Part shown: positions 9,184 through 18,220 of the stretch, piece by piece
How positions within the stretch are numbered: the stretch's first letter is position 1
Layout of the letters: each line of letters starts with the position of its first letter
NCBI RefSeq assembly: GCF_001647715.1
Contig: NZ_CP015600.1
Coordinates: 6,324,001-6,388,000 of the forward strand
Reading direction: 5' to 3'
Length of the DNA: 64,000 nt
DNA from: Pseudomonas antarctica
GTDB lineage: Bacteria > Pseudomonadota > Gammaproteobacteria > Pseudomonadales > Pseudomonadaceae
Notes under the pieces: generated by a model
Database searches by the model: none
The model's input: only the letters and a program-made list of their open reading frames with translations
What the model was told of the DNA's origin: nothing
Program-made: the position numbers and the translations under genes

Positions 9184-10524
9184 ATGGACCCTTCCCCTGG
9201 TATCACCCTCGCCACACTCTTCGCCGACTTTGGCATGATTCTTTTTGCACTGATCCTGGTACTGCTCAACGGTTTTTTCGTTGCGGCGGAGTTTGCCATG
9301 GTCAAATTGCGCGCCACCCGGGTCGAGGCCATCGCCCATAAAAACGGCTGGCGCGGACAGATCCTGCGCACCGTGCACAGCCAGCTCGACGCCTACCTGT
9401 CGGCCTGCCAGCTGGGTATCACCCTCGCCTCCCTGGGCCTGGGCTGGGTCGGTGAGCCGGCCTTTGCGCACATCCTCGAGCCGTTGCTGGGCGCCGTGGG
9501 CGTGCAATCGCCCGAGGTGATCAAGGGCGTGTCGTTCTTTGCCGCCTTCTTCGTGATTTCCTATCTGCACATCGTGGTCGGTGAATTGGCACCCAAATCC
9601 TGGGCGATTCGCAAACCCGAGCTGCTGTCGCTGTGGACGGCAGTGCCGTTGTACCTGTTCTACTGGGCGATGTACCCGGCGATCTACCTGCTCAACGCCA
9701 GCGCCAACGCCATCTTGCGTATCGCCGGCCAAGGCGAGCCCGGCCCACACCATGAGCACCATTACAGCCGCGAAGAACTCAAGCTGATCCTGCACTCCAG
9801 CCGTGGCCAGGACCCGAGCGACCAAGGCATGCGCGTGCTGGCCTCTGCGGTGGAAATGGGCGAGCTGGAAGTGGTGGACTGGGCCAACTCCCGGGAAGAC
9901 CTGGTGACCCTGGACTTCAACGCCCCGCTCAAGGAAATCCTGGCGCTGTTCCGCCGCCACAAATTCAGCCGCTACCCGGTGTACGACGCGGTGCGCAATG
10001 AGTTCGTCGGCCTGCTGCACATCAAGGACCTGCTGCTGGAACTGGCGGCCCTGGACCACATCCCCGAATCGTTCAACCTGGCCGAGCTGACCCGCCCGCT
10101 GGAGCGCGTGTCGCGGCACATGCCGTTGTCGCAGCTGCTGGAGCAGTTCCGCAAAGGCGGCGCGCACTTCGCCCTGGTGGAAGAAGCCGACGGCAAGATC
10201 ATCGGCTACCTGACCATGGAAGATGTGCTGGAAGTGCTGGTCGGCGATATCCAGGACGAACACCGCAAGGCCGAGCGCGGCATCCTCGCCTACCAGCCGG
10301 GCAAACTGCTGGTGCGTGGCGACACGCCGCTGTTCAAGGTGGAGCGCCTGCTGGGCGTCGACCTGGACCACATCGAAGCCGAAACCCTGGCCGGTTTGAT
10401 CTACGACACCCTCAAGCGGGTGCCGGAAGAGGAAGAAGTGCTGGAGGTTGAAGGCTTGCGCATCATCATCAAGAAGATGAAAGGGCCGAAGATCGTGTTG
10501 GCCAAGGTGCTGTTGCTCGATTGA
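9184..10524 (+). CDS. CorC/HlyC-family (UPF0053) membrane protein with CBS pair
   Basis: This 446-residue inner-membrane protein starts at the ATG at 9184; upstream readings run into the REPIN-flanked spacer. It has a DUF21 (CNNM-type) domain of about four membrane segments (residues 1-200) with V-G-E-L-A-P-K-S, two CBS domains (about 215-340) and a C-terminal transporter-associated CorC_HlyC domain (about 355-440). Members are often labelled hemolysin but are better seen as magnesium or divalent-cation efflux or homeostasis proteins. Its location after phoBR is conserved in Pseudomonas. The transported ion is an inference from the family. Confidence 0.87.
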   Translation: MDPSPGITLATLFADFGMILFALILVLLNGFFVAAEFAMVKLRATRVEAIAHKNGWRGQILRTVHSQLDAYLSACQLGITLASLGLGWVGEPAFAHILEPLLGAVGVQSPEVIKGVSFFAAFFVISYLHIVVGELAPKSWAIRKPELLSLWTAVPLYLFYWAMYPAIYLLNASANAILRIAGQGEPGPHHEHHYSREELKLILHSSRGQDPSDQGMRVLASAVEMGELEVVDWANSREDLVTLDFNAPLKEILALFRRHKFSRYPVYDAVRNEFVGLLHIKDLLLELAALDHIPESFNLAELTRPLERVSRHMPLSQLLEQFRKGGAHFALVEEADGKIIGYLTMEDVLEVLVGDIQDEHRKAERGILAYQPGKLLVRGDTPLFKVERLLGVDLDHIEAETLAGLIYDTLKRVPEEEEVLEVEGLRIIIKKMKGPKIVLAKVLLLD

Positions 10525-10533
10525 TCAGATCAA

Positions 10534-10560
10534 CGCAGGAGCGAGCAACTCGCTCCTGCG
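10534..10560 (+). terminator. hairpin downstream of the CorC-like gene
   Basis: A perfect 12-base stem CGCAGGAGCGAG/CTCGCTCCTGCG has a three-base loop and starts 10 bases after the stop codon. There is no T-run. It resembles a single solitary REP arm and sits between convergent genes. Confidence 0.6.
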
Positions 10561-10567
10561 CCGTTGA

Positions 10568-10867
10568 TTATGCCGGCAGCGGGGAGAAGCAGATGTCGAC
10601 CTCCAAATGCGCTGCGGCAGACAAATTGACCAGCGCGTCCAGTGAGAACTTATCGATCTTGCCATTCAGGATGTTATTGAGCCGAGGCTGACTGATATTG
10701 AGCCGCTCGGCGGCCGCTTTCTGCGACAACTCCCAACTGCGAATGGTGTTGCACAGTTCCAGCAGCAACTTTGAGCGCAGCCGCATGTTGGCGGCTTGCT
10801 GCGGAGTATCCTCCAAAGCATCCCAGACACTACTGAAACGTTCGGTTTGAATTTTTGAGTCTGTCAT
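10568..10867 (-). CDS. XRE-family antitoxin
   Basis: This 99-residue DNA-binding protein has an XRE-type helix-turn-helix (about residues 40-80: L-S-Q-K-A-A-A-E-R-L-N-I-S-Q-P-R-L-N-N). It fits the short XRE antitoxins that pair with phage-Gp49-like RelE toxins. It starts 4 bases after the toxin stop codon and so forms one operon, with the toxin gene first, as in HigBA modules. It likely neutralises the toxin and represses the shared promoter. Confidence 0.85.
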   Translation of the reverse strand: MTDSKIQTERFSSVWDALEDTPQQAANMRLRSKLLLELCNTIRSWELSQKAAAERLNISQPRLNNILNGKIDKFSLDALVNLSAAAHLEVDICFSPLPA

Positions 10868-10871
10868 AGGC

Positions 10872-11195
10872 TTAACCTAACTCCTGCAATCTGGCACGAG
10901 CCAGTTCGATATCCCGCCCTTCGGTTTTCTGTGTGGTCTTGCGCAGCGCGTGCAGCACATAGACAGCTTCCGGCCGATTGACCACATAGAAGACTCGAAA
11001 CGCTCCCGATTCCTCCGTGATCCGAATCTCGCTGACGCCCCTCCCGATAGTTTTCATCGGCTTGCAATCAAAAGGCTGTTCACCCTGTTGCAAAAGATCC
11101 AACTGAAAACCGGCTGCCCTTCGGGCGTCGAGAGGAAACTCCTTGAGGTCCTTGAGCGAGCTACCTAGAAACACCACGTCCTTGTGCCTTGGCAT
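10872..11195 (-). CDS. RelE/HigB-type toxin (phage Gp49-like)
   Basis: This 107-residue protein starts at the ATG at 11195 behind a GGAGA ribosome site. The pattern fits the phage-derived Gp49-like toxins of the RelE/ParE superfamily: L-G-S-S-L-K-D-L-K-E-F-P near the start, then R-R-A-A-G-F-Q-L, E-I-R-I, F-R-V-F-Y-V and H-A-L-R-K-T-T-Q-K-T. The last two carry the basic and aromatic residues that in HigB/RelE toxins cut mRNA on the ribosome. The antitoxin gene follows 4 bases later. The pair lies between convergent housekeeping genes, which suggests insertion into the pho region. Confidence 0.85.
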   Translation of the reverse strand: MPRHKDVVFLGSSLKDLKEFPLDARRAAGFQLDLLQQGEQPFDCKPMKTIGRGVSEIRITEESGAFRVFYVVNRPEAVYVLHALRKTTQKTEGRDIELARARLQELG

Positions 11196-11298
11196 TGGCT
11201 TCTCCTTTCCTGGAAAGAAAAAGCGTAATAGACGACTCAGGCGAAGGCGGTGCAGCTTTGTTTCAAGGCATAGCAAAAGCGCGATCGCACTGATGCGC

Positions 11299-11326
11299 TA
11301 TCGAAAGACTATATCGAAACAGATAT
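11299..11326 (-). promoter_or_regulatory. candidate operator of the toxin-antitoxin operon
   Basis: Two direct copies of TATCGAAA lie 13 bases apart (11299 and 11312), and the second overlaps an inverted repeat ATATC/GATAT (11311-11326). The cluster is about 100 bases upstream of the toxin ATG in AT-rich DNA, a likely binding site for the XRE antitoxin. Confidence 0.45.
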
Positions 11327-11340
11327 AAATCAAGTCACCT

Positions 11341-11371
11341 GACGGGAATCAGACAGTCGGTCGATTCCCGT
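11341..11371 (-). terminator. hairpin after the CheY-like gene
   Basis: ACGGGAATC and GATTCCCGT form a 9-base stem with a 12-base loop, starting 12 bases beyond the stop of the minus-strand regulator gene. The T-run is poor. Confidence 0.5.
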
Positions 11372-11382
11372 TATTCAGGCGA

Positions 11383-12270
11383 TCACGCACCCGGCACAAA
11401 GTGCTTCTGCGCCGTGCCGCGCGCGATCAGGCGGGAGATGTAGTCGAGCTTCTGCGCATCCTGGTCGATAAACCGGAAGGTCAGTTGCAGCCAGTCGCTG
11501 TCGGGCCTCGGCTCATAGGCGACGATCGCGTGCAGGTAGCCGTTGAGGCGTGCGACTTCGGCGTTGTCGCCTTGCTCAAGGTCCAGTACCGCGCTTTCCA
11601 GCACCTGAGGCAGGACTTCGCCACGACGCACCACCAGCAGTGCTTCCTTAATGCTCAGCGCCTTGATCACGCATTGCTGGGTGCCGCTGGACAGGCGCAG
11701 TTGGCCCTGACCGCGCCCACCAGCCGGAGCCGCCTGCACAGGCTGGCTGTTAAGCAGGCCGTTGCTCGGCGCTGCCACAGGGGCAGCTTTGACGGCTTCA
11801 GGCCTGCCGCCAGTCAAGGCGCTCAGGGAATCGTTGCCGAAGGCCGAGTTCATCTTGGTCGGCGCGCTGGCGACCAGCGCGTCAAGGCGGCCGACTTTGT
11901 GCAGGGCCTGTTTGACCTTGCTCAGCAACTGTTCGTTGGTGAACGGCTTGCTGACATAGCCGGAAACCCCGGCCTGGATCGCCTGGACTACGTTTTCCTT
12001 GTCGCCACGGCTGGTCACCATCACGAAGGGCATGGCCTTCAGATGGGCTTGCTCACGGCACCAGGTCAGCAATTCAAGACCGGACATCTCGGGCATTTCC
12101 CAGTCGCACAGCACCAGGTCGAAGGTCTCGCGCATCAGGATGGTTTGCGCCTTTTTGCCGTTCACCGCGTCTTCAATCTTGATCCCAGGGAAGTAGTTGC
12201 GCAGGCACTTCTTCACCAGGTCGCGGATAAACGAGGCGTCATCCACCACCAACACACTGACTTTACTCAT
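11383..12270 (-). CDS. CheY-like response regulator with PilZ-like C-terminus
   Basis: This 295-residue protein has an N-terminal receiver domain with Asp10/Asp11, phospho-acceptor Asp56 and Lys108. A low-complexity Ala/Pro-rich linker (about 135-185) follows. The C-terminal part (about 188-295) has Q-L-R-L-S-S-G-T-Q-Q and ends in L-D-Y-I-S-R-L-I-A-R-G, like the edge of PilZ-type folds. The classical RxxxR and D/NxSxxG c-di-GMP motifs are not clear, so c-di-GMP binding is uncertain. The gene follows phoU on the same strand and is conserved beside phoU in Pseudomonas, but a terminator separates them. No partner kinase is adjacent. Confidence 0.8.
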   Translation of the reverse strand: MSKVSVLVVDDASFIRDLVKKCLRNYFPGIKIEDAVNGKKAQTILMRETFDLVLCDWEMPEMSGLELLTWCREQAHLKAMPFVMVTSRGDKENVVQAIQAGVSGYVSKPFTNEQLLSKVKQALHKVGRLDALVASAPTKMNSAFGNDSLSALTGGRPEAVKAAPVAAPSNGLLNSQPVQAAPAGGRGQGQLRLSSGTQQCVIKALSIKEALLVVRRGEVLPQVLESAVLDLEQGDNAEVARLNGYLHAIVAYEPRPDSDWLQLTFRFIDQDAQKLDYISRLIARGTAQKHFVPGA

Positions 12271-12390
12271 CGACCCTTCATCCTATAAAAACTTCGGCAC
12301 GCAAAACGCCTGACTGATGGCATTTTGCCAAAACTCGCTGGTCGCAGAAGGACTATATTGCTCCTGCTGCGCAAAATATTCAGATACCTC

Positions 12391-12422
12391 AAACGAAAAC
12401 GCCCGACCAAAGGCCGGGCGTT
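12391..12422 (-). terminator. intrinsic terminator after phoU
   Basis: On the minus strand AACGCCCGGCC and GGTCGGGCGTT form a stem with a three-base loop, followed by TTTTCGTTT. It ends the pstSCAB-phoU operon. Confidence 0.85.
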
Positions 12423-12438
12423 AATTTCTCGGGCAACC

Positions 12439-13200
12439 TTACTTATCGTCAGATTCGCCCGGAACATTAGGGATTTGATCAGCGGTGCCTTCAACTTCGG
12501 CCTTCATACGCTTGAGCCCCATGTGCCGTACGTCGGTACCGCGCACCAGGTAAATCACCAGTTCCGAGATATTGCGCGCGTGGTCGCCGATACGCTCCAG
12601 GGAGCGCAGCACCCAAATAATGTTCAAGACCCGCGAGATAGAGCGCGGGTCTTCCATCATGTAGGTGGCCAGCTCACGCAGTGCGGTCTTGTATTCGCGG
12701 TCGATGGTCTTGTCGTACTGCGCCACCGACAACGCCAACTCGGCGTCGAAACGGGCAAACGCGTCGAGGGCGTCGCGCACCATGTTGCGTACCTGGTCAC
12801 CGATATGGCGCACTTCCACATAACCGCGCGGTGCTTCGCCTTCTTCGCACAGCTGAATGGCACGGCGGGCGATTTTGGTCGCTTCGTCGCCAATGCGCTC
12901 CAGGTCGATTACCGACTTGGAGATGCTGATGATCAAACGCAGGTCAGACGCCGCCGGTTGGCGACGCGCCAGAATGCGCAGGCATTCTTCGTCGATATTG
13001 CGTTCCATCTGATTGATCTGGTCATCGATCTCGCGCACTTGCTGGGCCAGACCAGAGTCGGCCTCGATCAGCGCAGTGACGGCATCGTTGACTTGCTTCT
13101 CCACCAGCCCGCCCATCGCCAGGAGGTGGCTGCGCACTTCCTCAAGTTCGGCGTTGAACTGCGCGGAGATGTGATGGGTTAAGCCTTCCTTCGAAATCAT
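12439..13200 (-). CDS. phoU: phosphate signalling regulator PhoU
   Basis: This 253-residue cytoplasmic all-helical protein has two tandem PhoU domains (about residues 15-110 and 120-215). Each carries the acidic metal-binding pattern E/D-x-x-x-D, for example in L-E-R-I-G-D-E-A-T-K and L-E-R-I-G-D-H-A-R-N. It links the Pst transporter to PhoR and keeps the kinase off when phosphate is plentiful. The start is the ATG at 13200 with GGAGC upstream. It is the last gene of pstS-C-A-B-phoU and is separated from pstB by a palindromic repeat. Confidence 0.96.
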   Translation of the reverse strand: MISKEGLTHHISAQFNAELEEVRSHLLAMGGLVEKQVNDAVTALIEADSGLAQQVREIDDQINQMERNIDEECLRILARRQPAASDLRLIISISKSVIDLERIGDEATKIARRAIQLCEEGEAPRGYVEVRHIGDQVRNMVRDALDAFARFDAELALSVAQYDKTIDREYKTALRELATYMMEDPRSISRVLNIIWVLRSLERIGDHARNISELVIYLVRGTDVRHMGLKRMKAEVEGTADQIPNVPGESDDK

Positions 13201-13216
13201 GGTTTTGCTCCACAAA

Positions 13217-13310
13217 AGCTGTATGCCGCAAGCTACAAGCTGCAAGTTGATATGTGTCGTTGCATTGAACTGCTTTTACTTGCCGCTTGAAGCTTGCGGC
13301 TCGCAGCTGC
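13217..13310. repeat. palindromic AGCTACAAGC-type repeat, copy 2
   Basis: The left half GCCGCAAGCTACAAGCTGCA and the right half CTTGCCGCTTGAAGCTTGCG are inverted copies of each other. The element fills the pstB-phoU gap of the operon. Confidence 0.8.
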
Positions 13311-13315
13311 TCCAA

Positions 13316-14149
13316 CTAGCCATAACGACCGGTGATGTAGTCTTCGGTCTGCTTCTTCGCCGGATTGGTGAACAGGGTATCGGTGTCGCCGAATTCCACC
13401 AGCTTGCCCATGTACATGAACGCGGTGTAGTCGGAAACCCGCGCCGCCTGTTGCATGTTGTGGGTCACGATGACGATGGTGAACTTGGACTTGAGCTCGT
13501 AGATCAGTTCTTCGACTTTCAGCGTCGAGATCGGGTCAAGTGCCGAGCACGGTTCGTCGAGCAGCAAGACTTCCGGTTCCACGGCGATGGTACGGGCGAT
13601 CACCAGACGCTGCTGCTGGCCGCCGGACAGGCCGAGTGCCGAATCGTGCAGGCGGTCTTTGACCTCTTCCCACAGTGCCGCGCCTTTCAGGGCCCACTCC
13701 ACCGCTTCGTCGAGGATGCGTTTTTTGTTGATGCCCTGGATGCGCAGGCCGTAGACCACGTTTTCGTAGATGGTCTTGGGGAACGGGTTGGGCTTCTGGA
13801 ACACCATGCCCACGCGACGACGCAGCTCGGCCACGTCTTCGCCTTTACGATAGATGTTGGTGCCGTAGAGGTTGATCGCGCCTTCTACGCGGCAACCGTC
13901 GACCAGGTCGTTCATGCGGTTGAAGGTACGCAGCAGCGTCGACTTACCGCAGCCGGACGGACCAATGAAGGCGGTCACGCGCTGTTTCGGGATGTTCATG
14001 CTGACGTCGAACAGCGCCTGCTTTTCACCGTAGTACAGGCTCAGGCCTGGCACTTCGATGGCCACGGTTTCCTGGGCCAGGCTCAGGCTCTGCTTGTCGC
14101 GACCCAGGGCCGACATGTTGATGCCGTGGGTGTGGGTTTCATGTTGCAT
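13316..14149 (-). CDS. pstB: phosphate ABC transporter ATPase
   Basis: This 277-residue ATPase powers high-affinity phosphate import. It shows Walker [10 protein letters not shown] (63-71), the signature L-S-G-G-Q-Q-Q-R-L, Walker B V-L-L-L-D-E-P and the switch histidine in V-T-H-N-M. It has an N-terminal extension of about 30 residues (starting M-Q-H-E-T-H-T-H-G) typical of Pseudomonas PstB. The start is the ATG at 14149 with GGAG 8 bases upstream. Palindromic repeats flank it on both sides within the operon. Confidence 0.97.
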   Translation of the reverse strand: MQHETHTHGINMSALGRDKQSLSLAQETVAIEVPGLSLYYGEKQALFDVSMNIPKQRVTAFIGPSGCGKSTLLRTFNRMNDLVDGCRVEGAINLYGTNIYRKGEDVAELRRRVGMVFQKPNPFPKTIYENVVYGLRIQGINKKRILDEAVEWALKGAALWEEVKDRLHDSALGLSGGQQQRLVIARTIAVEPEVLLLDEPCSALDPISTLKVEELIYELKSKFTIVIVTHNMQQAARVSDYTAFMYMGKLVEFGDTDTLFTNPAKKQTEDYITGRYG

Positions 14150-14164
14150 GGTCTCACTCCGTTC

Positions 14165-14242
14165 GTAGCTGCCAGCTTCTAGCTGCAAGCTGCAAGATTT
14201 GAGCAAAAGCGGCTTGTAGCTTGCCGCTTGTGGCTAATAGCT
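14165..14242. repeat. palindromic AGCTACAAGC-type repeat, copy 3
   Basis: AGCTGCAAGCTGCAAG and CTTGTAGCTTGCCGCTTG form inverted halves. The element occupies the whole pstA-pstB gap right up to the pstA stop codon at 14243. Confidence 0.75.
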
Positions 14243-15913
14243 TTAGCTGTCCAGCGCTTTGTATTTTTCGCGCAGGTGGTTACGAATCCACACCGCCGAC
14301 AGGTTGAGCGTGGCGATCACCAGCACCAGCAGCAAGGCGGTGGCGTATACCAGCGGTCGTGCGGCTTCGACGTTGGGGCTCTGGAAGCCGACGTCATAAA
14401 TATGGAAGCCCAGGTGCATGATTTTCTGGTCCAGGTGCAGGTACGGGTAGTTGCCATCCAGCGGCAGCGATGGCGCCAGTTTCACCACACCTACCAGCAT
14501 CAGCGGTGCCACTTCACCGGCGGCACGGGCCACGGCGAGGATCATGCCGGTCATCATCGCCGGGCTGGCCATTGGCAGCACGATCTTCCACAGCGTTTCC
14601 GCCTTGGTCGCGCCAAGCGCCAACGAACCTTCACGCACCGTGCGAGGAATCCGCGCCAGGCCTTCTTCGGTCGCGACGATCACCACTGGCACCGCGAGCA
14701 ACGCCAGGGTCAGCGAGGCCCACAACAGGCCAGGCGTGCCGAAGGTCGGTGCCGGCAGGGCTTCGGCGAAGAACAAACGGTCGACCGAGCCGCCGAGCAC
14801 ATACACGAAGAAGCCCAGGCCGAACACGCCGTAGACGATGGCCGGTACGCCGGCCAAGTTGTTCACGGCGATACGGATAATCCGGGTCAGGGTGTTCTGC
14901 TTGGCGTATTCACGCAGGTACACCGCTGCCAGCACGCCGAACGGGGTCACGATCATCGCCATGATCAGGGTCATCATCACGGTGCCGAAAATCGCCGGGA
15001 AGATCCCGCCTTCGGTGTTGGCTTCCCGTGGGTCATCGCTGAGGAATTCCCAGACCTTGCTGAAGTAGAAGCCGACCTTGGTCAGCGTGCCCATGGCGTT
15101 CGGCTGGTAGGCATGCACCACTTTGCCGATGCCGATTTCCACTTCTTTGCCGTTGGCGTCGCGAGCGGTCAGGCTGTCGCGGTTGAACTGGGCGTGCAAG
15201 TCGGCCAGGCGCGCTTCGACGTCCTTGTAGCGGTTGTTCAGTTCGGCACGGCCTGAATCCATGTCCGCTTGGGCGGTAGCATCGAGCTTACCTTCCAGCT
15301 CAAGCTTGCGACCGTGCAGGCGGATGCGCTCCAACCCGGCGTTGATCGCGCCGATATCGGTTTTTTCCAGGCTCTTGAGCTGCGCAGCCAACTTGTTCAC
15401 GCGGTCGACGCGGGCTTGGAGCTCCGGCCAAGCGGCTTCGCCTTCGGCGATGACCTTGCCATCCTGCTTGACGTTGACCAGCGTGCCGTAGAAGTTGCCC
15501 CACTCACGCCGCTCGATGGTCATCAGGTTGGCAGGCTTGGTCTGGTCCTTGAGCCACTCGCCGACGATCCAGGTGAAATCGTTGCCGTTCAAGTCACGGT
15601 TGCCGACCTTGATCAGCTCGCGGGTCATGAATTCCGGGCCTTGGTCCGGTACCGGCAAGCCAGCGCTTTTCAGGCGCTCGCGCGGTACTTCTTCCTTCTG
15701 TACCACTTCGCCGATGACGATATGGTTTTCCTGGCCCGGCACGTTGTAGTTGGCCTGGATCAGGTCAGCCGGCCAGAAGTGGCCCAAACCGCGCACCGCA
15801 ATCACAGCCAGCAAACCAATGGTCATGATGACCGCGATGGACACCGCGCCACCGCTGATCCAGACGCCGGGGGCGCCGCTCTTGAACCATCCATTCAGGG
15901 AGTTCTGTTTCAC
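14243..15913 (-). CDS. pstA: phosphate ABC transporter permease PstA (long form)
   Basis: This is a 556-residue inner-membrane permease, almost twice the length of E. coli PstA. An N-terminal membrane segment (about 20-42) is followed by a large soluble, partly coiled periplasmic region (about 45-290; many charged Leu-rich stretches). The C-terminal half then has about five to six membrane segments and the permease loop around E-G-S-L-A-L-G-A-T-K that contacts PstB. The long N-terminal region is normal for Pseudomonas. It lies 15 bases after pstC. Confidence 0.95.
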   Translation of the reverse strand: MKQNSLNGWFKSGAPGVWISGGAVSIAVIMTIGLLAVIAVRGLGHFWPADLIQANYNVPGQENHIVIGEVVQKEEVPRERLKSAGLPVPDQGPEFMTRELIKVGNRDLNGNDFTWIVGEWLKDQTKPANLMTIERREWGNFYGTLVNVKQDGKVIAEGEAAWPELQARVDRVNKLAAQLKSLEKTDIGAINAGLERIRLHGRKLELEGKLDATAQADMDSGRAELNNRYKDVEARLADLHAQFNRDSLTARDANGKEVEIGIGKVVHAYQPNAMGTLTKVGFYFSKVWEFLSDDPREANTEGGIFPAIFGTVMMTLIMAMIVTPFGVLAAVYLREYAKQNTLTRIIRIAVNNLAGVPAIVYGVFGLGFFVYVLGGSVDRLFFAEALPAPTFGTPGLLWASLTLALLAVPVVIVATEEGLARIPRTVREGSLALGATKAETLWKIVLPMASPAMMTGMILAVARAAGEVAPLMLVGVVKLAPSLPLDGNYPYLHLDQKIMHLGFHIYDVGFQSPNVEAARPLVYATALLLVLVIATLNLSAVWIRNHLREKYKALDS

Positions 15914-15928
15914 AGACTTCTACCTTTC

Positions 15929-18214
15929 TTAAAGCGACGAGTATTTCTTGCGCAGACGCTGACGAATCAGCTCGGCGAGGGTGTTCATGATGAAAGTGAA
16001 CAGCAGCAGCACCAGCGCCGAGAGGAACAGCACGCGGTAGTGACTACCACCGACTTCCGACTCAGGCATTTCCACCGCGACGTTGGCCGCCAGGGTGCGC
16101 AGGCCTTCGAACAGGTTCATCTCCATCACCGGAGTGTTACCGGTGGCCATCAGCACGATCATGGTCTCGCCGACGGCGCGGCCCATGCCGATCATCAGCG
16201 CCGAGAAAATCCCCGGGCTGGCGGTCAGGATGACGACGCGCGTCATGGTCTGCCATGGCGTGGCGCCCAGGGCCAGGGAACCCAGGGTCAGGCCGCGCGG
16301 CACGCTGAACACGGCGTCTTCGGCGATGGAGTAGATGTTCGGGATCACCGCAAAGCCCATGGCCAAACCGACTACCAGGGCGTTGCGCTGGTCGTAGGTG
16401 ATACCCAGGTCATGGGAAATCCACATGCGCATGTCGCCGCCGAAGAACCAGGTTTCCAGGTACGGGCTCATGTACAGCGAGAGCCAGCCCACAAACAGGA
16501 TCACCGGAATCAGGATGGCGCTTTCCCAGCCATCGGGAACGCGCAGGCGGATCGATTCAGGCAGGCGGCTGAACACAAACCCAGCGACCAGGATGCCAAT
16601 CGGCAGCAGCATCAGCAGGCTGAAAATCCCCGGCAAATGCCCTTCCACATATGGCGCAAGGAACAGGCCGGCGAAGAAGCCGAGGATCACCGTCGGCATC
16701 GCTTCCATCAATTCGATCACCGGCTTGACCTTGCGGCGCAGGCTCGGGGCCATGAAGTAAGCGGTGTAGATCGCAGCGGCGACGGCCAGTGGCGCGGCCA
16801 GCAGCATGGCGTAGAACGCGGCTTTCAGCGTACCGAAGGTCAGCGGCGCCAGGCTCATCTTGGGTTCGAAGTCGGTGTTGGCGGCGGTCGATTGCCAGAC
16901 GTATTTAGGCTCGTCGTAGTTCTCGTACCAGACCTTGCTCCACAACGCGCTCCAGGACACTTCCGGGTGTGGGTTGTCCAGTAGCAGCGGTTGCAGCTTG
17001 CCACCGGCTTCGACGATCACACGGTTGGCGCGTGGCGACATGCCGAACACACCCTGGCCATCGACCACCGGGTCCACCAGCAAGGTGCGATGCGCCGTGC
17101 TGTGGAACACGCCGAACTTGCCGGACGCATCGAGCGCCGTGAAGCCTTTGCGACGTTCTTCAGCGGTGATTTCCACAATCGGCGCGGTGCCCATCTGGAA
17201 GGTACGGATCTGCTTCAGGCGCTGTTCGCCATCCGGGTCGCGCGCCATGAACCACTGGGCCAGGCCACCCTTTGAGTTGCCGACGATCAGCGAGATACCG
17301 CCCACCAGCTGGGTGCTGGCGGTGATTTCGGCGTTGCCGTCCTCGAGCAGTTTGTAGCGACCGTTGAGGCTCTTGTCGCGCAGGCTGAACACATCGGCCA
17401 GGGCGCGACCGTTGATCACATACAGCCACTGCTGGCGTGGGTCGATGAAGATCGCCTTCACCGGCTCGGTCATTTGCGGCAGCTCGATGCGCTTCTGCTC
17501 GCTGGTGACTTCACCCGTCATCATGTTTTCTTCGCGGCTCAGGGCCAACACGTTCAAGTGCGAACCGGCCGAACCGGCGACCACCAGCGACGAGTCGGTG
17601 GCATTGAGGGCGACGTGTTCCAACGGACGACCGGCTTCATCCAGCACGATCGGCGTTTCGCCGTAAGGGTATTCAACCGCAGGCGTAATGGTTTTCTTGC
17701 CGTCCGGGTAGGACACCTTATAGGTGTGGCGGAACACCAGGGACTGGCCATTCGACAAACCGAGGATCACCAGCGGGCTGCCCGGCTGGTCTTCACCAAT
17801 GGAGGCAACACGGGTGCCTGCCGGAAGCGGCAAGTCGACACGCTTGAGCTCGGCACCCGTGTCCACATTAAAGAACAGCGCCTGGCCCTTGTCGGAAACC
17901 CGCATGGCGACCTGGTTCTGTTCTTCGAGAGAGATCATCAACGGCTTGCCGGCGTCCTGGATCCAGGCTGGCGTCAGCGCGTCTTCCTTGGTCAGCGAGG
18001 CACCTTGGAACAACGGCGCAACGACATAAGCGAGGAAGAAGAAAATCAGGGTAATGGCGCCGAGGACGGCGAGGCCGCCGATTAACACGTACCAACGGGT
18101 CAGGCGATCTTTCAGCGCGCGAATACGGCGCTTGCGTTGCAGCTCAGGCGTATTGAAATCAATGCGCTTGGGGGGAGAAGTCGTCGTCATGGTGGAATTG
18201 GCCAGATCATTCAT
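15929..18214 (-). CDS. pstC: phosphate ABC transporter permease PstC (long form)
   Basis: This 761-residue permease is more than double the E. coli protein. A first membrane segment (about 42-68) is followed by a periplasmic domain of some 350 residues, rich in beta-strand-like repeats around Y-V-I-N-G-R-A and L-V-V-A-G-S. The transport part is C-terminal, with the loop R-G-L-T-L-G-S-L-A-L-G-A-T that contacts PstB. The start is the ATG at 18214, with AGGG 7 bases before it; a GTG at 18220 is also in frame. A separate Pho box lies just upstream, so it can be expressed apart from pstS. Confidence 0.93.
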   Translation of the reverse strand: MNDLANSTMTTTSPPKRIDFNTPELQRKRRIRALKDRLTRWYVLIGGLAVLGAITLIFFFLAYVVAPLFQGASLTKEDALTPAWIQDAGKPLMISLEEQNQVAMRVSDKGQALFFNVDTGAELKRVDLPLPAGTRVASIGEDQPGSPLVILGLSNGQSLVFRHTYKVSYPDGKKTITPAVEYPYGETPIVLDEAGRPLEHVALNATDSSLVVAGSAGSHLNVLALSREENMMTGEVTSEQKRIELPQMTEPVKAIFIDPRQQWLYVINGRALADVFSLRDKSLNGRYKLLEDGNAEITASTQLVGGISLIVGNSKGGLAQWFMARDPDGEQRLKQIRTFQMGTAPIVEITAEERRKGFTALDASGKFGVFHSTAHRTLLVDPVVDGQGVFGMSPRANRVIVEAGGKLQPLLLDNPHPEVSWSALWSKVWYENYDEPKYVWQSTAANTDFEPKMSLAPLTFGTLKAAFYAMLLAAPLAVAAAIYTAYFMAPSLRRKVKPVIELMEAMPTVILGFFAGLFLAPYVEGHLPGIFSLLMLLPIGILVAGFVFSRLPESIRLRVPDGWESAILIPVILFVGWLSLYMSPYLETWFFGGDMRMWISHDLGITYDQRNALVVGLAMGFAVIPNIYSIAEDAVFSVPRGLTLGSLALGATPWQTMTRVVILTASPGIFSALMIGMGRAVGETMIVLMATGNTPVMEMNLFEGLRTLAANVAVEMPESEVGGSHYRVLFLSALVLLLFTFIMNTLAELIRQRLRKKYSSL

Positions 18215-18220
18215 GCGCAC

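Noticed and set aside
13199..14182. Long plus-strand open frame opposite phoU-pstB
   Set aside because: It lies antisense to pstB, whose ABC motifs are clear. The frame exists only because of GC-rich codon use and reads as His/Gln/Val-rich text without domains.
15269..16984. 571-codon plus-strand frame opposite pstA and pstC
   Set aside because: It is a shadow of the two permease genes with low-complexity His/Gln/Arg text and no ribosome site.
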